This document shows, piece after piece, positions 44,508 to 52,976 of a DNA stretch of 64,000 nt. This DNA is from an uncultured Clostridia bacterium. GTDB taxonomy: Bacteria; Bacillota; Clostridia; Christensenellales; CAG-138. Every line of letters begins with the position of its first letter. The stretch's first letter is position 1. The notes under the pieces were generated by a model. The model worked only from the letters and a program-made list of their open reading frames with translations. It had not been told where the DNA came from and did no database searches. The position numbers and the translations under genes were made by a program. The DNA lies in the NCBI GenBank assembly GCA_934633695.1, contig CAKTYT010000008.1, positions 6,045 through 70,044 on the forward strand, read 5' to 3'.

Positions 44508-46277
44508 CTAAAAGTTTTTCTGCCTCTTTTTCAGAAGCTCCATCTGCTCACGGAGCAGTGCGGCTCTGTTCTGAGGATCTTTCTCATTCGCAATGGATTC
44601 GGATAAGCAGCGAATCCGTTCTTCCGTTCTGTTCTTTATTATAAAGCCGATGCAATCCTTTGCGGTTTCAATCGGCTGTAAAAGCTCTTCTGACAATGAA
44701 ATTGCGGCCCCGGGAAGCTCACTTCGCTCGCTGTTAAGCTCTGCGATCATCAATTTATAATCAATCGTCTGACAGTGTTCGTATTTATCTACAATCTGCT
44801 TTGCAAATTCTGCATCGCAAGCTGAAGAGAACAAGTCAAATGAGAAGCCGTCAAGACGAATTATCTGCAATGCATCGCTCCTTGAAACCATGAGACAGGC
44901 AAGCAGCATTTGTTCTGATTTTTTGATCTCATCAAACCGTTTCATACGTCGAAAGCCTGCCTTTACGGTATGCGTTTCGTTCGACGGAGCAATTTCGTTT
45001 CCGCATTGTTTCCGTATTGTTGCTATGTCGATACCACTGCATTCCGAAACAACTTTAAAATGCATCTCGCGTTCTACCGGTTCAAGCGATGCAAGAAATT
45101 TGCAGGCCTCAGCCGCATACCGTCCCCTTTCTTCAGGGGAGCTGAAGTTGTACTGCGATCGGATGAATTCGAGCTTGAATTGGGCGGCTGAAAGGGAAGA
45201 ATCCTTGAGCTTCAAGAAGGCTTCCGAACCGCAGCTGCGGACAAATTCGTCAGGATCCATGCCGCCGGGTATGACTATGACCCTGGCTTCAACATGGTTT
45301 TCACTGAGCACGTCAATCCCCCGCAGCATTGCTTTCTGCCCGGCACTGTCGCCGTCATATGCATACATGACCTTTGGGGCAAACCTGCTCATCAGCCTTG
45401 CCTGCTGCCCGGTGAGAGCGGTTCCCAAAGAGGCAACAGCATTGTCTATACCGGCCTGATGAAGGCTGATAACGTCCATGTAACCTTCGACAATAATCAA
45501 GTCACTAAGTTTGCGTCCCTTCATGAGGTTTATTCCATAGACGTTATGACGCTTATTGTAGACGAGAGTATCGCCGGTGTTCATGTATTTTGCACCGTCT
45601 TCTCCACTGAGAATGCGTCCTCCAAAGGCGATTACTGCTCCGTTTGCCGCAATGACGGGGAACATGAGCCTGTTGCGGAAAAAATCGAAGGTTGCATCGG
45701 GATCCTTTCGTCCTTTGACACACAGCCCCGCTTCGATAAGCTCGTCCCTTTTATAACCGAGACTCGTCATGTGTCTGAACAAGCTGTCCCACTCCTTTGG
45801 TGAGTAACCGAGTCCGAATTTCGTTGCAATCTTGCCGCCAATACCCCTGTTCAAAAGATACTGCCTTGCCGTTGCCCCCGCTTCACTCATCAGCATGGAA
45901 CGAAAAAACCTTGCAGCATCCTTGTTTGCAGCATATATCCTATCTCGCTTTGCCTTCTGCTCACGGAGGCCGGCATCGTTAACTTCATCGGGCAGATCCA
46001 TGCCGGCTCGTTGGGCAAGGTATTTTACAGCATCGATATATGGGAGGTTTTCCGCCTGCATGACGAACTGAATAACGCTTCCGCCAGCCTTACAGCTGAA
46101 ACAGTGAAACAGCTGTTTGTCGGGGGAAACGCTGAAGGAGGGATCCCTCTCGGGATGGAAGGGACAGAGCCCCCACATTCTTCCTCCTTTAGGCTTCAGT
46201 CGTGTGTACTCCGATACGACAGAAACAATATCGTTCCGGCTCATAAGTTCGTTCATCCATGTTTCGGGAAATGCCAA
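44508..46277 (-). CDS. dnaG: DNA primase
   Basis: The protein has a CHC2 zinc finger (CPFHPERDPSF...FHCFSCKAGG), a catalytic core with TOPRIM motif IVEGYMDVISLHQAG and YDGDSAGQKA, and a C-terminal helicase-binding region. The start is set at a TTG (46277), eight bases after GAGG, giving 589 residues and MAFPETWMNELMSRNDIV, which aligns with DnaG N-termini. The longest frame starts at 46328 but contains TATAAT (46303-46308), probably the promoter -10 box. It ends in TAG, evidence that TAG is a normal stop here. Confidence 0.95.
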   Translation of the reverse strand: MAFPETWMNELMSRNDIVSVVSEYTRLKPKGGRMWGLCPFHPERDPSFSVSPDKQLFHCFSCKAGGSVIQFVMQAENLPYIDAVKYLAQRAGMDLPDEVNDAGLREQKAKRDRIYAANKDAARFFRSMLMSEAGATARQYLLNRGIGGKIATKFGLGYSPKEWDSLFRHMTSLGYKRDELIEAGLCVKGRKDPDATFDFFRNRLMFPVIAANGAVIAFGGRILSGEDGAKYMNTGDTLVYNKRHNVYGINLMKGRKLSDLIIVEGYMDVISLHQAGIDNAVASLGTALTGQQARLMSRFAPKVMYAYDGDSAGQKAMLRGIDVLSENHVEARVIVIPGGMDPDEFVRSCGSEAFLKLKDSSLSAAQFKLEFIRSQYNFSSPEERGRYAAEACKFLASLEPVEREMHFKVVSECSGIDIATIRKQCGNEIAPSNETHTVKAGFRRMKRFDEIKKSEQMLLACLMVSRSDALQIIRLDGFSFDLFSSACDAEFAKQIVDKYEHCQTIDYKLMIAELNSERSELPGAAISLSEELLQPIETAKDCIGFIIKNRTEERIRCLSESIANEKDPQNRAALLREQMELLKKRQKNF

Positions 46278-46422
46278 TTCGGAAACCTCACAGTTCACAC
46301 AGATTATACCCTTGTTATTCGAGGTCAATTAACATTTTCCTGCAAACAAATCAGTCTTTTTTCTGAATTTTCAGCTGTTTCGCGACTTTTTTCGATTTTT
46401 TTTGCAAATCACATCAGGATTA

Positions 46423-46854
46423 TCAGATGATTATTCCCAGAGTAAGACCGTTGCTTTCGTCCATGTATTCCATCCAGCTGTTGAGCCCTGTAATGCATTC
46501 TATGTATGCATTTTTGTCACCGTCCGCTCCGAGCAGACGAAACTGCTTCGAGAAGCGTATAAATTCAGTTATATCTCTGTGATTGGCAAAGTATTCGAGC
46601 TTTGGTTCGGCATCTTCAATTACCTGTCGGATCTGTTTGCTCAACTCACTGACTCCATCAAAGTCCTCTGCCTGAATGAGTTCGGTTGCCCTGTCGAGGA
46701 GAGGCATAAGATCATGCCGCAGATTATGGAGCAGCACTCTTGAACTTACTACTGAAACAATTACAATGAGCAAAGCGAGTGACATTCCGACAAAACTTAC
46801 GATCTCCTGAGTTCGGAGTTTCTTATAACCTTTTTGTTTCATTAATGACGTCAT
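46423..46854 (-). CDS. DUF4363 family protein
   Basis: A 143-residue protein with one N-terminal membrane anchor (about residues 20-42) and a helical extracytoplasmic domain. Its overlap with the DUF421 gene upstream (four bases) is the usual partner arrangement of DUF4363, a family of unknown function in spore-forming Bacillota. The assignment rests on this context and on the length and layout. Confidence 0.7.
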   Translation of the reverse strand: MTSLMKQKGYKKLRTQEIVSFVGMSLALLIVIVSVVSSRVLLHNLRHDLMPLLDRATELIQAEDFDGVSELSKQIRQVIEDAEPKLEYFANHRDITEFIRFSKQFRLLGADGDKNAYIECITGLNSWMEYMDESNGLTLGIII

Positions 46855-47585
46855 AATTTTTTACCAACATACCCTTCCAGCTTATAATAATGAGTATTGA
46901 CTTGCCTTGACCGCCGCTGCTTATCCTGAACTTGCAGCATGCCCGCAGAATCCAGTGAAGCGAAGAGGCATTGTTTAAAGGACTCGTATCCCATGCCCCG
47001 GAGGATGCTCAAAAAACCCTTCTCATCAAGTCCGGCGGCAGAAACAGCATCGGGGTGAAGTTTTCCGTCGGTAATCAGCAGAAGTGCCGGTCTTGCGTAG
47101 TCGGATTCAAGCTTTAGCATTTCGTTCGTCGGTTGTTGAAACGGACCTTTCGGAAGGACGCTCAGACTGCCGTTCGTTTCGAGAATGGCATATTCAACCT
47201 GTGAGAACGAAAAAATATCTTTGACACGAAGCTGCTCGGAAAGGTCATTGAGGGTATAGTTTGCAGCACGCATGACATCCTCGCGAACCGTTCCGTTTGA
47301 AATAATAACGAGTGGATTGCCGCAGATAAGACGGCGAACTCCTTCGCTTTTGAGCGAGGAGAACGAAACGATACGCTGCAAAAGGAACAATGCAATTATC
47401 GGGATGATCCCGTAAAGCAGCGGTATCGAAGGGTCGGAAACGGGTTCAGAGGCGAGGTTTGCAATCAGCAGCGTTACGGCAAGGTCGAACGGCTGCATAT
47501 CGCTGAGCTGTCGCTTGCCCATAAGACGCATGACAACGAACATTGCAATATAGAGTATTAAGGTTCTGATAAACAGAGTAAGCAT
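46851..47585 (-). CDS. DUF421 (YetF-like) membrane protein
   Basis: The 244-residue protein has three N-terminal helices with VMRLMGKRQLSDMQPFDLAVTLLIANLA, the DUF421 signature. The cytoplasmic domain follows (NPLVIISNGTVREDVMRAANYTLNDL and DIFSFSQVEYAILETNGSLSVLPK). YetF-like proteins have a role around spore and membrane physiology that is not well defined. GGGGAA precedes the ATG. Confidence 0.9.
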   Translation of the reverse strand: MLTLFIRTLILYIAMFVVMRLMGKRQLSDMQPFDLAVTLLIANLASEPVSDPSIPLLYGIIPIIALFLLQRIVSFSSLKSEGVRRLICGNPLVIISNGTVREDVMRAANYTLNDLSEQLRVKDIFSFSQVEYAILETNGSLSVLPKGPFQQPTNEMLKLESDYARPALLLITDGKLHPDAVSAAGLDEKGFLSILRGMGYESFKQCLFASLDSAGMLQVQDKQRRSRQVNTHYYKLEGYVGKKL

Positions 47586-47661
47586 GTCGGTTCCCCTTTT
47601 TATTCAAATTATCGCTAAAAGTTTGCCCGTGTTTCCTTAGGAAAATACATCAGGCGTCGGG

Positions 47662-47690
47662 TTGACTTCAAATAGCGAGAGTGCTAAAAT
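47662..47690 (+). promoter_or_regulatory. Sigma-A promoter of the Nudix gene
   Basis: TTGACT (47662-47667), 17 bases, TAAAAT (47685-47690), 26 bases before the start codon, with GGGAGG between. Confidence 0.8.
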
Positions 47691-47716
47691 GAAATCGATG
47701 TATTTGGGAGGTTTTT

Positions 47717-48175
47717 ATGGAAAGAACAGAAGCTTGCGTTTTAACAAATATGGTAATGATATACGATAAGAAAAGAGATATGGTGCTAGTTCAAAACAGA
47801 AGGAAAGCTTGGAGCGGACTGTGTTTTCCGGGCGGACATGTTGAACCGGGTGAATCATTTGTAAATTCTGCAAAACGTGAGGTCTTTGAAGAAACCGGAC
47901 TGCAAATTGACGATGTGCGTCTATGCGGAATCAAGCAATTTCCGGCGGAAAACGGTGCTTACCGTTATATTGTACTTTTCTTTAAATCTGAGTCGTTCAG
48001 TGGTGAGCTGAAATCATCCGATGAGGGCGAGGTATTCTTTCTTCATATCGACGAAATAAAAAAATATCCTCTTTCGGACAATTTTGAAACCATGCTTGAG
48101 GTTTTTTTGAATGATAACCTCTCTGAAAACTATTGGTGGCTCGAAAACGGTGAGTGGAAAGGCGAAAATTTATAA
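47717..48175 (+). CDS. Nudix hydrolase, MutT/8-oxo-dGTP diphosphatase type
   Basis: The 152-residue protein has a complete Nudix box, G40-x5-E46-x7-R54-E55-V-F-E58-E59-T-G61-L62, which holds the magnesium ligands and catalytic base. The sequence around it (WSGLCFPGGHVEPGESF) is close to 8-oxo-dGTP diphosphatases of the MutT/YjhB kind, but the substrate is not proven. Monocistronic on the plus strand, between its own promoter and a hairpin. Confidence 0.9.
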   Translation: MERTEACVLTNMVMIYDKKRDMVLVQNRRKAWSGLCFPGGHVEPGESFVNSAKREVFEETGLQIDDVRLCGIKQFPAENGAYRYIVLFFKSESFSGELKSSDEGEVFFLHIDEIKKYPLSDNFETMLEVFLNDNLSENYWWLENGEWKGENL

Positions 48176-48181
48176 AATGAA

Positions 48182-48215
48182 CGGTCATGCAGAGTTTGTC
48201 AGCTCAGTATGACCG
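48182..48215 (+). terminator. Candidate terminator of the Nudix gene
   Basis: CGGTCAT / ATGACCG stem with a 20-base loop that can form an inner GAG/CTC stem, followed by CTTTATT. Moderate strength. Confidence 0.5.
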
Positions 48216-48225
48216 CTTTATTGAT

Positions 48226-48477
48226 TCAACCTTGAAGTCCGTTTTCCTGCCGCTCCATGTTTTCAACGACAATATCGTAGATATCACCCAGAGAAGAGCA
48301 GTACTCAAGCAGCTTCCATGGTTCATTGGTGTGGAAATGGATTTTTATCAAGTTTTCGTCACCAACGGCAAGCAGACAATCGCCCTTGAGATTAGCAGTG
48401 ATGAAATCGTTAATAGCATCTTCGTCAAGGTTGCTGCCTTCGATCAGCAACTGGGTATCAAATTTAAATTCAAGCAT
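48226..48477 (-). CDS. Stand-alone C-terminal-domain-like fragment of the FakA/DAK2 kinase family
   Basis: The 83-residue protein reads FDTQLLIEGSNLDEDAINDF, GDCLLAVGDENLIKIHFHTN and YDIVVENMERQENGL in order. This matches the end of FakA/YloV-type fatty acid kinases, where KxHxHT and ENMxxQ are conserved in the DegV-partner region. The kinase (DAK2) domain is absent. AAGGAGG precedes the ATG, so it is probably expressed as such. It may be a small regulator or a relic. It is the last gene of a run with the zinc-ribbon and glycosidase genes. Confidence 0.7.
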   Translation of the reverse strand: MLEFKFDTQLLIEGSNLDEDAINDFITANLKGDCLLAVGDENLIKIHFHTNEPWKLLEYCSSLGDIYDIVVENMERQENGLQG

Positions 48478-48503
48478 AGCATCCTCCTTGAAATTATATA
48501 CAA

Positions 48504-48899
48504 TCAGATTCTCTTTTCAAATTGAGTACCGCATTTTGCACATGTAACGCGAACTTTTCCCTTGCCTCTGGGCACGCGAAGTCTTTGCTTGCAGTTGGGG
48601 CAATGAAAGTACCTGTAATCCCTGTGCGAACGCAGGTTATTTTTACTTCCGGTAAAAACTTTTTTGAAGAAATTTTTTATTGAACCGGAAACCTTCTCGT
48701 AGCCGCACAGCTCACTGGAGCGTTTCTCGATGTCAGCGGAAAGCGTTCGATAGAGAGTCACTGCAACGACGAGAGTTGAAGTAAAGCAAAGTATTAGTCC
48801 TCCGACCGTACCGAAAAAGCCGAGGGCAATTATGCCGAGAACAACGCCGAGAATCAGCATGTCTCTCGATAGAGTATCAAAACCGTAGCTATTTTTCAT
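48504..48899 (-). CDS. Membrane protein with C-terminal zinc ribbon
   Basis: A 131-residue protein with a hydrophobic N-terminal region (about residues 12-55, two helices) and a C-terminal zinc ribbon CPNCKQRLRVP...VTCAKCGTQFEKR, four cysteines in two C-x2-C knuckles. The ATG at 48899 has AAAGGA upstream; a TTG at 48905 is less likely. It overlaps or abuts the glycosidase stop. No function is known for this combination. Confidence 0.75.
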   Translation of the reverse strand: MKNSYGFDTLSRDMLILGVVLGIIALGFFGTVGGLILCFTSTLVVAVTLYRTLSADIEKRSSELCGYEKVSGSIKNFFKKVFTGSKNNLRSHRDYRYFHCPNCKQRLRVPRGKGKVRVTCAKCGTQFEKRI

Positions 48900-48901
48900 G
48901 A

Positions 48902-50863
48902 TCAATTCCTTTCACAACACACACCGTTGTCTTCACTGACAAGCAATACGGAGCTGACGGGCGGTAAACTGAGTGAAAGCGTTCCGTTCTCCGCCTTAAA
49001 AGTCTTCCCACTCAAAGCATCAATGTACGAGCCTGAAAAAACGACAAATTCAGTATCAAATCCGACTGAAAAATCTTCCCTGTAAAGGGAAACATCCGAG
49101 GATTCGTCCGCACGGTTGAGGATGGTTACAGTCGATTCCGATTCAAAACGGCGGAAGACGACGAAAATATCTGCTGTTTTTGCAAGGAATGCGGCAGACC
49201 CCTTCGTCAGTGCAGAACTTTTTCGCCGCAAATTGCCGAGCTTTCGGTGCAGGGCAACGAGGAAGCTATCTTCACGACCCCAAGGGTAGGGGCGTCTGTT
49301 GAACGGGTCGCAAAGTCCCGTCATGCCGGCTTCATCCGCATAGTAAATGCAGGGTGGCTGCGGCATCGAAAACTGGAGGGTCACGGCAAGAACCATGAGC
49401 ATTTGCCCTCTTTGGAGTTCGATTTTCGACGAGGAATATTTTGCCTGCTCTTCCCGTGTCAAGGTATCCTTTTCGGGTGCATTTGACAGAACTGAAAGAA
49501 TTCTTCGTGAATCGTGAGTGCTGAGACTGTTCATGCAGGCACGGTAGAAGGGTTCAGGGTACCTTTCTCTCTGTGCTGAGAGTTCATCGAAGAGCGAAAA
49601 AGCATCACTCCTTTTGAGAAGAAAGGCAACTACGGCATCCGTGAACGGATAGTTCATCACAGAATCAAGTTCATGTCCATAAACATACTGTCTCAATCCC
49701 ATGCTCCACTGCTTGAGTGCGGCATCCTCCCACACTTCGCCGAGGAGCAGGCGGTCACAGCCCATGGATTTGAGCGTTCGCCGCAGAAATGCAATAAACT
49801 CATCGGGAAGTTCATCTGCAACATCCAAACGCCAACCGCGGATTCCAAAGCTGTCCCATTTCCTAAGAACACTTTCTATGAAACGAATATAGCTCTCGTT
49901 CGTTTCATTTACCTCAGGTAAAGTAGTAAAGCCCCACCAGCAGAAGTAGTCATCCGGATAATGCCGGAAGGTATACCATTCATAGTATGCAGAGTTTGTG
50001 CTTTGGTATGCACCAATGGAAGGATATCTGCCGTACTTGTTAAAGTACACGCTGTCATCACCCGTATGCGAAAATACACCGTCGAGAATAACGCTTATCC
50101 CGTAATTCCTGGCATTTTTCACAAGCTCAGCTAAATCATACTCCGTGCCGAGAATAGGGTCAACGGACAGATAATCCGATGTGTTGTAGCGGTGATTGCT
50201 CACGGATGCAAAAATGGGGTTGAGGTAAATTACACTCACGCCAAGGGAAGCAAGATAGGGGAGCTTCGACTCAATGCCTCTGAGGTCACCGCCGTAGAAA
50301 TCGCAGGGGGAGTAAAATTTTTCGCCTTTGAGAGGCAAAAAGAGGACTTCATCATCCCAGTTTGCATGGAAAAGACAGGGGTGTATGTCTCTATCTTCAC
50401 AAAGTTTCCTTGCTTCGGCAACGGACTTTTTCCTTGCAAATCTGTCCGGAAAAATCTGGTAGATTATGCCGTTCCGAAACCATTCGGGTGTTGTAAAATC
50501 CGGAGAAAACACAGTGATGGGGTAGTCGAGCGGGATGAAACGGGTAATTTTGCCGAGACCCGATCTTGCACCGAGGAAGAAACGTCCGTCATCACTGTCA
50601 ATGATGAAATAATACCATATGAGCTGAGGAGTTTCGGGAGTGACGAGTTCGAAGGTAAATCTCCTTCCTTCGGGAGTTTCTTCGTCTGAAGAAGGGAAAA
50701 GTATGATTTCTCGGGAATCCGACCAAAGACGGAGGCGAACGCAGACATCGGAGTTCGCATTAATGTATATACTCAAAGCCGCTTCCGTACAGCACGTTAA
50801 AGCACCTTGCGGAAAGCGGCAAGAGGAATCAATTGAGTTGTGGTAAGCGGAAAGGATTGTCAT
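48902..50863 (-). CDS. GH13 alpha-glycosidase (neopullulanase/cyclomaltodextrinase type)
   Basis: A 653-residue cytoplasmic-type enzyme without a signal peptide. An N-terminal beta-sandwich (residues 1-120, CBM34-like) precedes the TIM barrel: YQIFPDRFA near 135, ILDGVFSHTG near 260, GWRLDVADEL near 345 (nucleophile Asp), LLGEVWED near 375 (acid/base Glu) and LSTHDSRRI near 452 (third Asp). A short C-terminal beta domain follows. It cleaves alpha-1,4 links in cyclodextrins, pullulan or maltodextrins. It starts 20 bases after ychF, so the two may share a transcript. Confidence 0.92.
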   Translation of the reverse strand: MTILSAYHNSIDSSCRFPQGALTCCTEAALSIYINANSDVCVRLRLWSDSREIILFPSSDEETPEGRRFTFELVTPETPQLIWYYFIIDSDDGRFFLGARSGLGKITRFIPLDYPITVFSPDFTTPEWFRNGIIYQIFPDRFARKKSVAEARKLCEDRDIHPCLFHANWDDEVLFLPLKGEKFYSPCDFYGGDLRGIESKLPYLASLGVSVIYLNPIFASVSNHRYNTSDYLSVDPILGTEYDLAELVKNARNYGISVILDGVFSHTGDDSVYFNKYGRYPSIGAYQSTNSAYYEWYTFRHYPDDYFCWWGFTTLPEVNETNESYIRFIESVLRKWDSFGIRGWRLDVADELPDEFIAFLRRTLKSMGCDRLLLGEVWEDAALKQWSMGLRQYVYGHELDSVMNYPFTDAVVAFLLKRSDAFSLFDELSAQRERYPEPFYRACMNSLSTHDSRRILSVLSNAPEKDTLTREEQAKYSSSKIELQRGQMLMVLAVTLQFSMPQPPCIYYADEAGMTGLCDPFNRRPYPWGREDSFLVALHRKLGNLRRKSSALTKGSAAFLAKTADIFVVFRRFESESTVTILNRADESSDVSLYREDFSVGFDTEFVVFSGSYIDALSGKTFKAENGTLSLSLPPVSSVLLVSEDNGVCCERN

Positions 50864-50883
50864 TCGGTGAACTTTTCCATCCG

Positions 50884-51972
50884 TTAAACATTGAATCTGA
50901 AGACTATTATGTCGCCATCCTGAACGACGTATTCTTTGCCTTCGGAACGAATAAGACCCTTCTCCTTGCAGCTGAGCATATTACCCTGTTCAATGAGTGT
51001 TTCATACGGAACGACTTCTGCACGGATGAAACCGCGTTCAAAGTCGGTATGAATTTTGCCGGCTGCACCGGGAGCTTTTGTACCCCTGGTAATTGTCCAT
51101 GCACGCACTTCGTCAGTTCCGGCGGTCAGGAAACTGATAAGTCCGAGGAGCTTGTAGCTCTCCTGAACAAGCTTGTCAAGACCGCTTTGCCCGATTCCCA
51201 GTTCATTGATAAAAGCGGCTTTCTCCTCATCAGATAATTCGGAAAGTTCTTCTTCGACCTTAGCACAGACGGTGAGAGCACCTGCCCCCTCCTTGGCGGC
51301 TTGCTCATACAGCCTTGCAACGGTCGGAGGTTCATTGCCGATTTCATCCTCAGCGATGTTTGCAACGTAGATAACCGGCTTTGTCGTGAGAAGGAACAGT
51401 TCTTCGGCCGCTGCCTTCTCATCGTCCGTCAAATCCATGCTGCGGACGGGTTTGCCGTCTTCAAGGTGCTTTTTTATACGCTCAAGAAATGCGATTTCGG
51501 CAAGGTATTTCTTGTCACCGCTCTTTGAGTTCTTGCGTGCTTTGTCGATACGCTTTTCAATTGTATCAAGGTCGGCAAAGATAAGCTCAATGTTTATTGT
51601 TTCCATGTCCCTGACGGGGTCAACTGAACCGTCAACATGGACGATGTTTGAATCTTCAAAGCAACGCACGACGTGTACGATTGCATCGACTTCGCGTATA
51701 TGGGCAAGGAACTTGTTTCCAAGTCCTTCGCCACGGTATGCACCGCGGACAAGTCCGGCAATATCAACAAATTTTATCGTTGCAGGCACGAGACTCTTCG
51801 GGTGATACATTTCGTTTAATACATCAAGCCTGCTGTCGGGCACATTTACGATGCCGACATTTGGTTCAATGGTACAGAAGGGGTAGTTCGCCGCCTGAGC
51901 ACCTGCTTTGGTAATGGCGTTGAACAAGGTGCTTTTGCCCACGTTGGGCAGACCGATAACTCCGAGTTTCAT
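50884..51972 (-). CDS. ychF: Redox-regulated ATPase YchF/OLA1 (Obg family)
   Basis: The 362-residue protein opens with the G1 motif LGVIGLPNVGKSTLFNAITK, then FVDIAGLVRGA (switch II, G3) and a TGS domain at the C-terminus (FIRAEVVPYETL...YVVQDGDIIVFRFNV). The G4 motif is degenerate, as known for this family, which prefers ATP. It binds ribosomes and affects stress and translation quality. Length and sequence are those of a full gene. Confidence 0.97.
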   Translation of the reverse strand: MKLGVIGLPNVGKSTLFNAITKAGAQAANYPFCTIEPNVGIVNVPDSRLDVLNEMYHPKSLVPATIKFVDIAGLVRGAYRGEGLGNKFLAHIREVDAIVHVVRCFEDSNIVHVDGSVDPVRDMETINIELIFADLDTIEKRIDKARKNSKSGDKKYLAEIAFLERIKKHLEDGKPVRSMDLTDDEKAAAEELFLLTTKPVIYVANIAEDEIGNEPPTVARLYEQAAKEGAGALTVCAKVEEELSELSDEEKAAFINELGIGQSGLDKLVQESYKLLGLISFLTAGTDEVRAWTITRGTKAPGAAGKIHTDFERGFIRAEVVPYETLIEQGNMLSCKEKGLIRSEGKEYVVQDGDIIVFRFNV

Positions 51973-52134
51973 AGATAAGGTATCTCCACCATGAATTTTC
52001 TTTCGCTGAAATTATAGCATCAGTTTAGAGAAATTTCAATGCTTTTAAAACTTATGCAGGCGAAGTTTTAAGGCATTCGGCATTTGAAAAGCCGAATTTA
52101 AAATCATAACCGCTGCATTCGGTTAAAATTTCCG

Positions 52135-52169
52135 AAAAAAGAAACCGCACCACACAAGTGATACGGTTC
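52135..52169 (-). terminator. Terminator of the lysine-fermentation operon
   Basis: On the minus strand a 12-base-pair stem (GAACCGTATCAC / GTGGTGCGGTTTC, with G-U pairs), four-base loop and TTTTTT. Confidence 0.85.
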
Positions 52170-52187
52170 TCGTTTGAAAAGCCGGTT

Positions 52188-52976
52188 TTATTTCATGCCG
52201 CGCTTAAACATTTCAGTAACGGCAAAGGTTGCGACATCATCGGCATATTTGCCCGCACCGAAGCCTGCATCAAAACCCAGCTCCTTTGCAAGCTCGTGTG
52301 TAATTCGCGGACCGCCGCAGCAGACAACGAACCTGTCGCGAAGTCCTTCTGCTTCAAGCAGTTCGATGAATTCAGTGAGGTTCTGAATATGAATGTCCTT
52401 TTGAGTAACGGTTTGTGAGATAAGCAGAACATCGGCATTGACTTCAAGGGCTTTCTTGAGGAACTCCTCATTGGGAACCTGAGCACCCATGTTTATAGCT
52501 TCGATCATGTCATAACGTTCAAGACCGTAATGACCTGCAAAGCCCTTGCGGTTCATAATCGCATCGATGCCGACTGTGTGGGCATCGGTACCGGTTGAAG
52601 CACCTATCATAACAATTTTTCTGCCGAAGTGTTCACGAATGTACTCGTCGGTATCCTCCATGCTCATCGTTTCTTCCTCAACAGTCTGAACATGAATGTT
52701 TTCATAATCGACAGAGTGAATTACACTGCCATATACAACATAGAAGGTGAATTCCTTGTCGAGGGGCTTTGCAATGGCAACATTGGGCTCTTCGACGCCC
52801 ATCTTGCGAACGAGCTGGCGAGCAGCTTCCATTCCCTTTTCATCGTTTTTTACGGGAAGAGTAAAACTGAACTGGACCTTGCCGTCATTCATTGTGTCGC
52901 CGTACGCTTTGAGCCTTGTAAGATCCAATGTGGTGTCGAAATCAGCCTTATGGGTATTATAAAGTCCGCCGCTCAT
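52188..52976 (-). CDS. kamE: Beta-lysine/D-lysine 5,6-aminomutase, beta (cobalamin-binding) subunit
   Basis: The 262-residue protein has the B12 motif D131-A-H133-T-V-G136 (His is the lower cobalt ligand), followed by NRK with Lys144. Lys144 of this subunit is the known internal PLP aldimine in clostridial lysine 5,6-aminomutase, so both cofactor residues are present. It moves the amino group of beta-lysine from C6 to C5. The start shares bases with the kamD stop (TAATG). Last gene of the operon. Confidence 0.96.
   Translation of the reverse strand: MSGGLYNTHKADFDTTLDLTRLKAYGDTMNDGKVQFSFTLPVKNDEKGMEAARQLVRKMGVEEPNVAIAKPLDKEFTFYVVYGSVIHSVDYENIHVQTVEEETMSMEDTDEYIREHFGRKIVMIGASTGTDAHTVGIDAIMNRKGFAGHYGLERYDMIEAINMGAQVPNEEFLKKALEVNADVLLISQTVTQKDIHIQNLTEFIELLEAEGLRDRFVVCCGGPRITHELAKELGFDAGFGAGKYADDVATFAVTEMFKRGMK

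Noticed and set aside
46278..46328. Longer dnaG beginning at 46328
   Set aside because: That start is a TTG that lies in a promoter-like stretch with TATAAT at 46303-46308; the TTG at 46277 follows a ribosome site and aligns with other primases.
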